Notes: generated by a model not told the origin, from the sequence alone. DNA of 64,000 bases from DAHUYF01 sp963789275 (GCA_963789275.1 CAWBKF010000003.1:310001-374000); one strand, 5' to 3'. Positions 35,560 to 44,811 are shown, counted from the first letter of the stretch. Numbers and translations: made by a program.

Positions 35560-36978
35560 TCAGCGTCCCAGCGCCTTGCGCCAATCGCCGCCGCGCGCCG
35601 CGTCGATCACCTGGTCGAGCGCCACCTCCGCCTCGCCGGGCACGCGGATGCGGGTGTAGCGCATCGTGGGCGCGGCGAGCGGGATGGTGGCGTCGATGCC
35701 GAGCTTCGCTCCCACGCCGTTCTCGGCCGAGGGATCGAGCCGCGACACCTGGGCATGCGAGACGATCACGAGATCGCGGTCGGGCTGCGAGCGCGTCGCC
35801 ACCGCCCATTCGACCTCGGTGGGATCGTGGATGTCGACATCCTCGTCGACGACGATCACCTGCTTGATGTCGTAATGCCCGGCGAAGGCGCCGAGGATGA
35901 CGTTCTTGGCCTCGCCCTCGCTGCGCTTGCGGAGCTGGACATGGAGATGGTAGCGGCAGACGCCGCCGCGCGAGAGATGCACGTCGCGCACGCCGGGAAA
36001 GCTGCGCTGGAGATGCGCCAAGAGGCTCGCCTCGCGCGGGATGGCGCCGAGCAGCAGATGCTCGAGCCCGCCGCCGATGATGGTGTGGAAGATCGCGTCC
36101 TCGCGCATGGTCACGGCGTCGATCTCGACGACGTGGCGGTCGGCGCGCTCGCCGTAATATTGCGGGAACTCGCCGAAGGGGCCTTCGGGCGCGCGCACAT
36201 CCGGCAGCAGCCTTCCTTCGATGACGATCTCCGCCGATGCCGGGACGCGCAGCTCGCTGGTGAGGCATTTCACCACCTCGAGCGGGCTGCCCTGCAGCGC
36301 GCCGGCGATCTCGAGCTCGTCATGGTCGACCGGCACCACCGCCTGCGAGGCGAGGAGCGTCAGAGGATCGACGCCGATGACGATCGCCACTGGCAGCGCC
36401 TCGCCGGCGGCCTCGGCGGCGTCGAAATAGAGGTTGGTGTGGCGCGGCAGCAGCAGCGCGCCGAGCCGGCGGGGACCGCTGAGCTGGAGGCGATGGATGG
36501 CGACGTTCTGGATGCCGGTCTGGGGGTTGCGGGCGATGAGCAATCCCGCGGTGATGTAGGGGCCGCTGTCATGCTCGTTATGGGTCGGCAGCGGCAGCAA
36601 CGCCGCAAGGTCGATATCGCGATGGACGCGCTGTTGCACCGGCGCCGACGCGACCTCGCGCCAGGGCAGCGGGTGGAGCGCGGCATCGAGGAATCGCTTC
36701 AGCACGTCGCGCGGCGCGACCCCCATCGCCTCGGCGATCCAATGGCGGTCGGAGACGAGGCCCGAGACCACCGGCATGGCATGGCCTCCCGGCGCAGGGA
36801 AGAGCGTCGCCTTGACGCCGTCGAGGCGCTTCGCAATGGCGGCAAGCTCGAAGCGCAAGCCCACGCCCGGCCGCGCCACCGCCAGCCGGCCGCGCGACGC
36901 CAGATGGTCGAGCCAGTCGCGCAGGCTGGGCGCCGGCGCATTCCTCGCCGCCTCGACGCCTCGCGCCCCGTCGCCCAT
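35560..36978 (-). CDS. UbiD-family decarboxylase
   Basis: A 472-residue protein. ATG 36978 follows a strong GGGAGGAAGG site. UbiD features: HRDIDLAALLPLPTHNEHDS near residue 115, GPYITAGLLIARNPQTG, RRLGALLLPRHTNLYFD near 165, and the conserved acidic site APEGPFGEFPQYYGER near 275, with VFHTI-like EDAIFHTIIGGGLEHLLLGA near 310. Uses prenylated FMN for reversible decarboxylation or carboxylation of (hetero)aromatic or enoic acids. No UbiX is present in the window. It heads the operon, 3 bases before the CoxL-like gene, beneath a palindromic operator. Confidence 0.88.
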   Translation of the reverse strand: MGDGARGVEAARNAPAPSLRDWLDHLASRGRLAVARPGVGLRFELAAIAKRLDGVKATLFPAPGGHAMPVVSGLVSDRHWIAEAMGVAPRDVLKRFLDAALHPLPWREVASAPVQQRVHRDIDLAALLPLPTHNEHDSGPYITAGLLIARNPQTGIQNVAIHRLQLSGPRRLGALLLPRHTNLYFDAAEAAGEALPVAIVIGVDPLTLLASQAVVPVDHDELEIAGALQGSPLEVVKCLTSELRVPASAEIVIEGRLLPDVRAPEGPFGEFPQYYGERADRHVVEIDAVTMREDAIFHTIIGGGLEHLLLGAIPREASLLAHLQRSFPGVRDVHLSRGGVCRYHLHVQLRKRSEGEAKNVILGAFAGHYDIKQVIVVDEDVDIHDPTEVEWAVATRSQPDRDLVIVSHAQVSRLDPSAENGVGAKLGIDATIPLAAPTMRYTRIRVPGEAEVALDQVIDAARGGDWRKALGR

Positions 36979-37021
36979 GCCCTTCCTCCCGCCGGCCTTT
37001 GCCGCATCTTAGGCCCTGCGC

Positions 37022-37039
37022 CATTGGTGTACACCAATG
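37022..37039. promoter_or_regulatory. Perfect 18-bp palindrome, candidate GntR-type operator of the UbiD operon
   Basis: CATTGGTGTACACCAATG is a perfect inverted repeat ending 43 bases upstream of the UbiD start codon. The TTGGTNTACACCAA form is typical of operators of GntR/FCD-type regulators. No GntR gene is in the window, so the regulator is encoded elsewhere. The position suggests repression relieved by the pathway substrate. Confidence 0.65.
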
Positions 37040-37151
37040 ACTAAAAATCCGCGGTGCGCCGATGACGCAGGCGTCGCCGACAACCGGCGCGGGAACCATG
37101 GTAAGGCTGCACCCCTCCGGCGCAAAGGCTCGGGACGGGAGGACTTGCCGG

Positions 37152-37712
37152 CTATTCCTTGATGCGGGAGATCTTCGTGCCTTCGAGGCTGATGCCGATC
37201 ATCAGGCCTTCCTGGTCGAAGATGAAGGCGTAGGCGTCGTCCTTCAGCGTCGAGGTCGATAAATTCTTGGCGACGCCCTCGTCCACGATCACCACCGTCG
37301 GCCCGACGCCGATCTCCCAGCCATGGGTGCGGTGGATGTAGCGTTCCGCCTTGGCGCTCATCAGGAACACGGCATAACCGTAGGATTGGGCGCCCGCCTG
37401 CAAGCCCCAGGATCCGGTAAAGGAGTTGTAATAGCCGTCGATCTTCGATCCCTGTTTCAGCACGCCTTCGCCATAGGCGGCGCCGAAGATCAGCCCGGCC
37501 TTGATGATGCTGGGGAACACCAGCACGGCCCTCGCCTTCTTCGACAAGTCCGCGGCGATGGGATTGCTTCTGTACAGCATCTGCAGCGCGTGATCGGCGT
37601 CCCGGGTGAGGTCCTCCTTGGATGCCGCGTGGGCGCGGTCAAGCAAGCTGGTCGAAAGCAGGGCTGCCATGGCGAGCGACATCGCCATGAGAGAGGCTCG
37701 GATGCTCGTCAT
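37152..37712 (-). CDS. SYLF-domain (YSC84-like) lipid-binding protein
   Basis: A 186-residue secreted protein; ATG 37712 has GGAGGAG 6 bases upstream and begins a signal peptide ending near DRAHAA. The SYLF domain is clear: SKKARAVLVFPSIIKAGLIF near residue 60, GAAYGEGVLKQGSKIDGYYN, then GLQAGAQSYGYAVFLMSAKA and GPTVVIVDEGVAKNLST. The family binds phosphoinositide-type or other lipids in eukaryotes; bacterial members are periplasmic and of unknown role. Transcribed alone; the upstream gap contains composite repeat copy II. Confidence 0.85.
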   Translation of the reverse strand: MTSIRASLMAMSLAMAALLSTSLLDRAHAASKEDLTRDADHALQMLYRSNPIAADLSKKARAVLVFPSIIKAGLIFGAAYGEGVLKQGSKIDGYYNSFTGSWGLQAGAQSYGYAVFLMSAKAERYIHRTHGWEIGVGPTVVIVDEGVAKNLSTSTLKDDAYAFIFDQEGLMIGISLEGTKISRIKE

Positions 37713-37904
37713 GGTCACACTCCTCCGTTCACGGGACCGACGGGTGACAAACGGAATGCCGCCGAACGCGATCCACGAAAAGAACCAACGCAGGGCGCGC
37801 GATGCCAACCGGGGAATGCCGCGGCCGCTATCGAGAGAAACCGTGGCGCGTGGCGGTGCGGCGCTGCAGAGGTTCGGGCATGCCAAACGGCGGCACGAAA
37901 GATC

Positions 37905-38123
37905 GACCACGGAGGCACGGAGGTCACGGAGAAGATAGAGACAATGGAAAAAAGTCTCCGTCGCCCCGGCGAAAGCCGGGGCCCAGGGGCAACCGCGCGT
38001 CGCTTGCCCTAGGTCCCCGCTTGCGCGGGGACGGCGGTGGTTAGTGGGGATAGAGTGCCAAGAACATGCACCAAGCGCGCCAGTCTCCCCATTCTCCGTG
38101 ACCTCCGTGTCTCCGTGGTGAAC
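37905..38123. repeat. Composite palindromic element, copy II (with nested REP pair)
   Basis: Outer arms GACCACGGAGGCACGGAGGT and, at the far end, ACCTCCGTGTCTCCGTGGTG are inverted over 219 bases. Inside lie two REP hairpins, CCCCGGCGAAAGCCGGGG (37964-37981) and TCCCCGCTTGCGCGGGGA (38014-38031), with CCCAGG/CCTAGG flanks. The nesting suggests a REP element inserted into, or mobilised with, the outer hairpin. It lies between SYLF and the flavin oxygenase gene. Confidence 0.85.
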
Positions 38124-38146
38124 CCCACATGCGGGCGGAGGATGGA

Positions 38147-39328
38147 TTAAAGGAACAGGGTCTCCGCTTCGAGGCCGAGGAGGTATTTGCCGACGGTCTC
38201 GAAATGCGAGCGGCGGCCTTGGAGCTGTTGGGCGACCGCGTTGATGTCGCGCAGGCGCCGCTCGAAGGGGTTGCTGGCGAAGACCGAGGTGGTGCCGGCG
38301 GTGTTGTAGGCTTCGCCGGCGATGCGGCGCGCTTCGCGGATGCAGTGGGTCGCGGCGAGGCGGATCGCCATGCGGTGCTCCATCGGCATCTCGCCGCGCT
38401 GCACCGCGCGCCAGGCGGCGTCCAAAGTGCCGTGGATGTAGAAGCGTGCGGCGCGCAGCCGCGCCTCGAGCTCGGCGACATCGGTCTGGATAACCGCGCT
38501 CATGCGCATGGTCGATTTGTAGCCGCGCGGCGTCTTCTCATTGGCGAGATCGGCGAGCGCGTCGAGCATGCCGCGCGCGATGCCGAGTGCGACATTGGCA
38601 AAGCCGCTGGCATAGAGCTGGTCGGTGCGGAAATGATAGAGCGGCGCCTCGAGCCGCCGCTCGGCGGGGTCGTCGCGATCGAGGGTGAAGGCGTGCGGCA
38701 CGAAGAGATCGGTCACCGCATACATGTCGCTGGCGGTGCCCTTGAGGCCGATCACGTCCCAGATGTCGGTCCACGTCACCGCGCTGACCGGAAAGAGCAG
38801 CGTGCGCTGCACCGGCTTGCCGTCCCGCTTGCGCGGCGTGCCATCGGCGTCGCATTCGATGCAATGGCCGCCGATCCAGGTCGCGTGATGGCCGCCGCTG
38901 GCAAAGGACCAGGAGCCGGTCACGCGCCAGCCGCCCTCGGACGCCACCGCCTTCACCGGCCCCATCGCCGTGCCCCAGGCGAGGACGCCGCGCCGGTCGC
39001 CCCAGATGGTGCGCGCGGATTCGGCCGGCAGATATGCGGCGGCGACGGCGCAGACGCCGGTCTGGCCGAGGCACCAGGCGGTGCTGGCGTCGTGGCGCGC
39101 GATCTCCTCCAGCACCTGCACGAAGGCGAGCGGATCGGTCTCGGCGCCGCCATAGGCGCGCGGCAGCAGCATGCGGAAGAGCCCCGCCTCGAGCATGGCG
39201 TCGACGAGCTCCTGCGGCAGCCGGCGCTCGCGCTCGATCGCCGGTGCCGAGGCGGTGATCAGCGGCGCCAGCGCGCGGGCGCGGGCGAGGTAGTCCACCG
39301 GCTCGACCGCGGCGTCGCGCGCGCTCAT
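38147..39328 (-). CDS. Acyl-CoA-dehydrogenase-type flavin monooxygenase/oxidase
   Basis: A 393-residue protein of the type-2 acyl-CoA dehydrogenase (HsaA/DszC/HpaB-like) group. Features: RRLPQELVDAMLEAGLFRML near residue 35, LPRAYGGAETDPLAFVQVLE, STAWCLGQTGVCAVAAAYLP near 85, and GWRVTGSWSFASGGHHATWI near 133. The last third (EARRIAGEAYNTAGTTSVFA) is helical. The usual catalytic Glu of true acyl-CoA dehydrogenases is not evident, which favours an FMNH2-dependent hydroxylase. It is the second gene after the VOC protein (6-base gap), forming a pair likely acting on the same compound; its substrate is unknown and no flavin reductase is adjacent. Confidence 0.75.
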   Translation of the reverse strand: MSARDAAVEPVDYLARARALAPLITASAPAIERERRLPQELVDAMLEAGLFRMLLPRAYGGAETDPLAFVQVLEEIARHDASTAWCLGQTGVCAVAAAYLPAESARTIWGDRRGVLAWGTAMGPVKAVASEGGWRVTGSWSFASGGHHATWIGGHCIECDADGTPRKRDGKPVQRTLLFPVSAVTWTDIWDVIGLKGTASDMYAVTDLFVPHAFTLDRDDPAERRLEAPLYHFRTDQLYASGFANVALGIARGMLDALADLANEKTPRGYKSTMRMSAVIQTDVAELEARLRAARFYIHGTLDAAWRAVQRGEMPMEHRMAIRLAATHCIREARRIAGEAYNTAGTTSVFASNPFERRLRDINAVAQQLQGRRSHFETVGKYLLGLEAETLFL

Positions 39329-39334
39329 CGGCGG

Positions 39335-40213
39335 CTAATCCTCATAGGCCATCGCCCAGCCGCGCGTCTCGTGGCCGGCTGCGAATTTGCGGTTGCTCTG
39401 CGCCGGGTTGCGGTTGACCAGCGGCCGCGCGAACAGCGGATGCGTCATGCTGCGGATCTCGTGCTCGACGGTGTAGAGCAGCTTGCCGCTGTCGAGATCG
39501 ACGATATCCTTGAAGCGGTACTGCCACTGGTCGCTTTCCTCGAAGACGAGGCCGCGCTCTTTCAGCTTCTTGTGCGGGCCGGAGAAATCGGCGAGGTAGA
39601 CCTGCACATGGTGGCCGTCATAGGGCGCGAGCTTGCGGTCGGTCTCGCGATAGATGAAGACCTGGTTGTGGCCGACGGCGCAGCGGGCAAAGCGCCCCTG
39701 CCCGTCCTCGCCGTCGCTCGCTGGCGCATCGAGGATCTCGCGATAGAAGCGGGCGATGCCCGGGGCGGCGCCCATGGGAACGTCGAATTCGACATAGGGC
39801 ATGCCGAGGGTGATGCGGCCGAAGGCGGGATCGGGCTCGTAGCAGCGCAGCCGGTTGCCCCAGGGCGAGATCGCCTCGACATAGGCGTTGTGCTCGGAAA
39901 AATCGAAGCGCGTGCCCGCGAGGTCGCGGCGCACGCCGGCGAGCCGATGCAGCAGCGCCTCGCGATCCGGCAGCACCAATCCTACATGGCCGCGCACCAC
40001 CTGGGGGTCGCCTTCCGGCATGTGGAACTGGCTGCGGCCGACATTGATCCACATATTGTCGACCCCGGTCATGAGATAGGGGTCGCGCGTCAGCCCCATG
40101 CCGCTGACATAGAAGATGGTGGCGATCTTCTGGTCGGGGATGCGCACATTGACATGCTCGAGCGCGACAATGTTGCCGAGATCCTCGGCGGCGCGGTCGT
40201 AGTGGGTTTCCAT
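39335..40213 (-). CDS. VOC-family (glyoxalase/extradiol-dioxygenase fold) protein
   Basis: A 292-residue two-domain VOC protein. Module one: IVALEHVNVRIPDQKIATIF near residue 15 (first metal His), FYVSGMGLTRDPYL, RGHVGLVLPDREALLHRLAG near 75. Module two begins PYVEFDVPMGAAPGIARFYR near 138 and includes DGHHVQVYLADFSGPHKKLK near 198. The C-terminal ~70 residues extend beyond the core. Family members include glyoxalases, dioxygenases and isomerases; the His/Glu ligand set here is not complete enough to name one. Paired with the flavin enzyme downstream. Confidence 0.75.
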   Translation of the reverse strand: METHYDRAAEDLGNIVALEHVNVRIPDQKIATIFYVSGMGLTRDPYLMTGVDNMWINVGRSQFHMPEGDPQVVRGHVGLVLPDREALLHRLAGVRRDLAGTRFDFSEHNAYVEAISPWGNRLRCYEPDPAFGRITLGMPYVEFDVPMGAAPGIARFYREILDAPASDGEDGQGRFARCAVGHNQVFIYRETDRKLAPYDGHHVQVYLADFSGPHKKLKERGLVFEESDQWQYRFKDIVDLDSGKLLYTVEHEIRSMTHPLFARPLVNRNPAQSNRKFAAGHETRGWAMAYED

Positions 40214-40346
40214 CGCGACCTTCCCTCGCTCCTGCCCGTGGGACAGCCAGTCTAGAGGCAGGGAGCCTCGCTTTTCCAGCCGCTTCCCAGCGGCTAGGCT
40301 AGACGCTGACCTGCGATTACCTCATGCCGGCCGAGGAGAGCCCCTG

Positions 40347-41533
40347 ATGCAGTTCTCGCCACTGGTCGGCCGCATCGCCGGCGGCGGCGCCCGGGCCTGG
40401 AGCGTGCATTTCGACGCCCAGCGCCAGCGCGCCGAAGGCCGCGACGTGCTGCTGCTGACCGTCGGCGATCCCGACCAGGGCGCGCCCGAGGCGGTGATCG
40501 CGGCCACCGTGGCCGCGCTGCAAGGCCACAAAACCGGCTATTCGCCGATCATCGGCCTGCCCGCGCTGCGCGCCGCCATCGCCGCCCGGGTAGAGCGCCG
40601 CACCGGCACGGCAACCACCGCCGAGAATGTGGCGGTCGTGCCGGGAACCCAGGCCGGACTCTATGCTGCACTGCACTGCATCGCCGGGCCCGGCGACGAG
40701 GTCATCGCCTTCGAGCCGACCTATGCCACTTATGAGGCCGTGGCCGGCGCCGCCGGCGCGACGCTGGTGACCGTGCCGCTGCTGGCCGAGACCGGCTTCC
40801 ATCCCGATCTCGCGGCGCTGGCGCGGAGGGTGACGCCGCGGACGCGCGTGCTGTGGCTCAACAGCCCGCACAACCCGACCGGCGCCGTCTTCACCCGCGC
40901 GGAGATCGAGACCATCGCAGCGCTCGCCCGGCGCCACGATCTCTGGCTGCTCTCCGACGAGGTCTATGAGGATCTCGCCTTCGCCCGGCCGCATCTGAGC
41001 CCGCGCAGCCTGCCCGGCATGGCGGAGCGCAGCGTGGTGGTGTCGAGCCTCTCCAAATCGCATGCGATGGCGGGCTTCCGCCTGGGCTGGGTCGTGGGCC
41101 CCGAGGCCTTCATCCAGCATCTCTTCAACCTGGTGCTGTGCATGCTCTATGGCGGCCCGCCCTTCATCCAGCTCGGCGCGCTCAAGGCGCTCGAGAGCGA
41201 CCTGCCGGAAGTGGCGGCGCTCGCCGCCGATTACCGCCGCCGCGCAACGCTGCTCGCCGGCATCCTGAGGGACGCGCCAGGCTGCCGCGTGATCCCCCCG
41301 AAGGCGGCATGTTCCTGCTGTTCGATATCCGCGGCAGCGGGCTCGGCGCCGAGGAATTCGCGCGGGCGCTGCTCGACGCCGAAGGGGTGGCGGCGGTGCC
41401 CTGCGACGGGTTCGGGCCGAGCGCGGTCGGCCATCTGCGCCTGGCGCTCACGCTCGCCGACGAGAAGCTCGCGGAGGCGGGACGGCGCATCGTCCGCCTG
41501 GCGCGCCGCCTCGCCGAGCGAGGTGCGGCATGA
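40347..41533 (+). pseudogene. Class I PLP aminotransferase (AruH/kynurenine-aminotransferase-like), one frameshift
   Basis: From ATG 40347 the frame gives FSPLVGRIAGGGARAWSVHF, LLLTVGDPDQGAPEAVIAAT, WLNSPHNPTGAVFTRAEIET and the PLP-lysine site SSLSKSHAMAGFRLGWVVG near residue 240. The last ~80 residues continue in another frame (GMFLLFDIRGSGLGAEEFAR to LAERGAA). The shift is in a C-run at 41294-41299: six C's where seven would restore the frame. Sequence style matches arginine:pyruvate transaminase AruH and related enzymes. Its stop overlaps the kynU start, so in context it may transaminate kynurenine, tryptophan or a related amino acid. Confidence 0.8.
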
Positions 41534-42771
41534 GCGCGCTCGACCGCGCGCGCTGCGCCGCGCTCGATGCCGCGGATCCGCTCGCGGGATTGCGCGAGGA
41601 ATTCGCGCTGCCGCCGGGCGTCATCTATCTCGACGGCAATTCGCTGGGCGCGCTGCCGAAAGCGACGCCGGCGCGGCTTGCCGCGGTCATCGAGCAGGAA
41701 TGGGGCGAGGACCTCGTCACCAGCTGGAACAAGCATGGCTGGATCGAGCTGCCCAAGCGCGTCGGCGACAAGATCGCACGCCTCATCGGCGCTGGTGACG
41801 GCGAGGTGGTGGTGGCGGATTCGACCTCGGTCAATCTCTTCAAGGTGCTGGCGGCGGCGCTGAGGCTCAATCCCGGCCGCGGCGTGATCCTGTCGGAGCG
41901 CGAGAACTTCCCGACCGATCTCTATATCGCGCAAGGGCTGATCGGGCTGCTGGGCGAGCGCCACCGGCTGCGACTGGTGGACGGCGATGCCATTGCCGAT
42001 GCGATCGACGCGGAGACCGCGGTGGTGATGCTGACCCATGTCAATTACCGCAGCGGCGCGATGCACGACCTGGCGGCGATCACGGAAGCGGCGCAGGCGC
42101 AAGGCGCGCTCATGCTGTGGGATCTCGCGCACAGCGCCGGGGCGGTGCCGGTCGATCTCACCGCGGCCAACGCGGATTTCGCCGTCGGCTGCGGCTACAA
42201 ATACTTGAACGGCGGGCCGGGCGCGCCGGCTTTCGTCTGGGTGGCACCCCGCCACCAGGAGCGCTTCATGCAGCCGCTCTCGGGCTGGCTCGGCCATGCC
42301 GAGCCGTTCGCCTTCCTGCCCGACTACCGCCCGGCGCCGGGCATCGGCCGCTATGTCGCGGGCACGCCGCCGGTGCTGTCGCTGGCGGCACTCGAGATTG
42401 GGGTCGACATGCTGCTTACCGCGCAGCCTGCGGCGCTGCGCGAGAAATCGCTGGGCCTCACCGAGACCTTCATCGCCGCGGTCGAGCAGGAAGCGGCGGG
42501 GCTCGGCCTTGCGCTGCTGTCGCCGCGCGAATGCCTCCGCCGCGGCAGCCAGGTGAGCTTCCGCCACGCGCAGGGCTGGCCGGTGATGCAGGCGCTGATC
42601 GCGCGCGGCATCATTGGAGATTTCCGCAGCCCCGACATCCTGCGCTTCGGCTTCGCGCCGCTCTATACGCGCTTCGTCGATGCCTGGGACGCGGCGGCGG
42701 CGCTCGCCGAGATTCTGAGGAGCGGCGCCTGGGACCGGCCGGAGTTCCATCGCCGGGCGCTGGTGACGTGA
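41530..42771 (+). CDS. kynU: Kynureninase
   Basis: A 413-residue PLP enzyme that cleaves kynurenine to anthranilate and alanine. ATG 41530 overlaps the preceding stop (ATGA). Motifs: VIYLDGNSLGALPKATPARL near residue 30, VTSWNKHGWIELPKRVGDKI near 62, HVNYRSGAMHDLAAITEAA near 170, LMLWDLAHSAGAVPVDL near 195 and the PLP-lysine region VGCGYKYLNGGPGAPAFVW near 220. Full length for the family (about 410). Second step of tryptophan breakdown to anthranilate; the formamidase (kynB) is not in the window. Confidence 0.95.
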   Translation: MSALDRARCAALDAADPLAGLREEFALPPGVIYLDGNSLGALPKATPARLAAVIEQEWGEDLVTSWNKHGWIELPKRVGDKIARLIGAGDGEVVVADSTSVNLFKVLAAALRLNPGRGVILSERENFPTDLYIAQGLIGLLGERHRLRLVDGDAIADAIDAETAVVMLTHVNYRSGAMHDLAAITEAAQAQGALMLWDLAHSAGAVPVDLTAANADFAVGCGYKYLNGGPGAPAFVWVAPRHQERFMQPLSGWLGHAEPFAFLPDYRPAPGIGRYVAGTPPVLSLAALEIGVDMLLTAQPAALREKSLGLTETFIAAVEQEAAGLGLALLSPRECLRRGSQVSFRHAQGWPVMQALIARGIIGDFRSPDILRFGFAPLYTRFVDAWDAAAALAEILRSGAWDRPEFHRRALVT

Positions 42772-42796
42772 TCCCTCGCGGAAAAAGGTAAGGTCC

Positions 42797-43633
42797 ATGC
42801 CGAAGAAACCCACGCAGGATGCCAGCGGCGCGCACACCGATTTCAGCGGCGAGATGAGCTATGGCGATTACCTCCAGCTCGACCATCTGCTCGAGGCGCA
42901 GCGGCCGCTCTCGCCTAACCACAACGAGATGCTGTTCATCATCCAGCACCAGACCACGGAGCTGTGGATGAAGCTGGTGATCCACGAGTTGAAGGCGGCG
43001 ATCCAGCAGTTGCGCCAGGACCAGCTGTCGCCGGCCTTCAAGATGCTGGCGCGGGTGTCGCGCATCATGGCGCAGCTCGTCCAGGCCTGGGACGTGCTGT
43101 CGACCTTGACGCCGAGCGAGTACATGGATTTCCGCGAGCTCCTCGGCCGCTCCTCGGGCTTCCAGTCGCACCAGTACCGGGCCATCGAGTTCCTGCTCGG
43201 CAACAAGCGCGCGGAGCTGCTGGCGCCGTTCCGGCACCGCGACGCGATCCATGCCGAGCTTGCGGCGCTGCTGGCCGCGCCCAGCATCTATGACGAGGCG
43301 ATCCGGCTGCTGGCGCGGCGCGGCCTGCCCATCGCGGAAGCCGCGCTGACGCGCGACGGGAGTGCCGCCTATCGGCCGGACCCGTCGGTCCAAGCGGCGT
43401 GGATGATCGTCTACCGCGACACCGCGCGCTATTGGGATCTCTACGAGCTCGGCGAGGAGCTGGTCGATCTCGAGGATTTCTTCCGCCAATGGCGCTTCCG
43501 CCATGTGACGACCGTCGAGCGCATCATCGGCGGCAAGCCCGGCACCGGCGGCACGCAGGGTGTCGCCTATCTGCGCGGGCTGCTGGAGGTGCGGCTCTTT
43601 CCGGAGCTGTGGGATTTGCGCACGGCGCTGTGA
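42797..43633 (+). CDS. kynA: Tryptophan 2,3-dioxygenase
   Basis: A 278-residue heme dioxygenase that opens the indole ring of L-tryptophan to N-formylkynurenine. Motifs: MSYGDYLQLDHLLEAQRPLS near residue 22, MLFIIQHQTTELWMKLVIHE near 48, LLGRSSGFQSHQYRAIEFLL near 112 and GGKPGTGGTQGVAYLRG near 248 (proximal heme/tryptophan carboxylate region). Length matches bacterial KynA. 25 bases after kynU with a GGAAAAAGGTAAGG site. A palindrome 29 bases downstream probably marks the transcript end. Confidence 0.95.
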   Translation: MPKKPTQDASGAHTDFSGEMSYGDYLQLDHLLEAQRPLSPNHNEMLFIIQHQTTELWMKLVIHELKAAIQQLRQDQLSPAFKMLARVSRIMAQLVQAWDVLSTLTPSEYMDFRELLGRSSGFQSHQYRAIEFLLGNKRAELLAPFRHRDAIHAELAALLAAPSIYDEAIRLLARRGLPIAEAALTRDGSAAYRPDPSVQAAWMIVYRDTARYWDLYELGEELVDLEDFFRQWRFRHVTTVERIIGGKPGTGGTQGVAYLRGLLEVRLFPELWDLRTAL

Positions 43634-43661
43634 GACAGCGAGACCGCGGGCTGCCACGTGG

Positions 43662-43684
43662 ATGGCCGGGCCAAGCCCGGCCAT
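43662..43684. repeat. REP-type palindrome downstream of kynA
   Basis: ATGGCCGGG-CCAAG-CCCGGCCAT forms a 9-bp hairpin flanked by TGG and GACGG. This is another common alphaproteobacterial REP type, different from the CCCCGC family. It may also act as a transcription end for the kynurenine operon. Confidence 0.6.
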
Positions 43685-43757
43685 GACGGAAGAGGAGAGG
43701 AAACCACCTTGACGCGCAGCCTTGGCGGTTCCTATAGGCGGCGGGCGGAGGGGCGGG

Positions 43758-44811
43758 ATGCTGCGGGTGGTGTGGTCGGCGCTGAGGGAGCGGAGCCTGC
43801 GGCGCCGGCTCGCCGGGATCTATCTCCTGCTCGTCGCCGCCAACCTGCTCGCCTGGGGCTGGGCGCTCGATCGCGTTCCGCTCCTATCCGGTGCTGCTCG
43901 GCACCGCGCTGCTGGCCTACAGCTTCGGCGCGCGCCATGCGGTCGATGCCGATCACATCGCCGCCATCGACAATGTCACGCGCAAGCTGATGCAGCAGGG
44001 GAAGCGCCCGGTCGGCGTCGGCTTCTTCTTCTCGCTCGGCCATTCCAGCGTGGTGGTGCTGGCGTCCACCGCGATCGCGCTCGCCGCCCAGACGCTGCAA
44101 ACCCGCCTCGGCGCGCTGAAGGAGATGGGCGGGCTCATCGGCACCGGCGTCTCGGCGGGGTTCCTCTTCCTCATCGCGCTGATCAATCTCGTGGTTCTCG
44201 TCCAGCTCTGGCGCAGCTTCGGCCGGGTGCGGCGCGGCGGGCGCTATGTCGAGGCGGATCTCGACCTCTTCCTCTCAGGGCGCGGCCTCCTCGCCCGCCT
44301 CTTCCGGCCGCTCTTCCGCTTCATCGGCGCGAGCTGGCAGATGTATCCGCTGGGCTTCCTCTTCGGCCTGGGCTTCGACACCGCGACCGAGATCGGCCTC
44401 CTCGGCATCTCGGCCGCCGAAGCGGCGCGCGGCCTCTCGCTCTGGTCGATCCTGATCTTCCCCGCCCTCTTTACTGCCGGCATGTCGCTGGTCGACACCA
44501 CCGACGGCGTGCTCATGCTCGGCGCTTATGGCTGGGCGTTCATGAAACCGCTGCGCAAGCTCTATTACAATCTCACCATCACCTTCATCTCGGTGCTGGC
44601 GGCGGCGATCGTCGGTGGCATCGAGGCGCTCGGCCTCATCGCCGCCAGGCTCAACCCCGATGGCGGCTTCTGGCGCGCCGTGGGCTCGCTCAACCGCCAT
44701 TTCGGCGGCGTCGGGCTCCTCATCATCGGCGTCTTCGTGGTGAGCTGGCTGGTCTCGATGCTGGTCTATCGCTGGAAGCGCTATGACGAGATCGAGGTGA
44801 CGCGCGGCTGA
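43758..44811 (+). pseudogene. NiCoT-family nickel/cobalt permease (HoxN/NixA-like), one frameshift
   Basis: Signature motifs are intact: SFGARHAVDADHIAAIDNVT (helix II RHAxDADHI) and FLFGLGFDTATEIGLLGI (LGFDTATE). About eight membrane helices are present, ending YRWKRYDEIEVTRG. The first ~40 residues from ATG 43758 (MLRVVWSALRERSLRRRLAG, then LLLVAANLLAWGWALDR) are in a different frame; deleting one base near 43,875 (GATCGCGTTCC) joins them. Imports Ni2+ or Co2+. A cobalamin adenosyltransferase is 12 kb away; no hydrogenase or urease genes are in the window, so the metal use is open. Confidence 0.82.

Noticed and set aside
38129..40255. A 708-aa plus-strand open frame over the flavin oxygenase and VOC genes
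   Set aside because: It spans two real genes on the other strand and has no domain signature.
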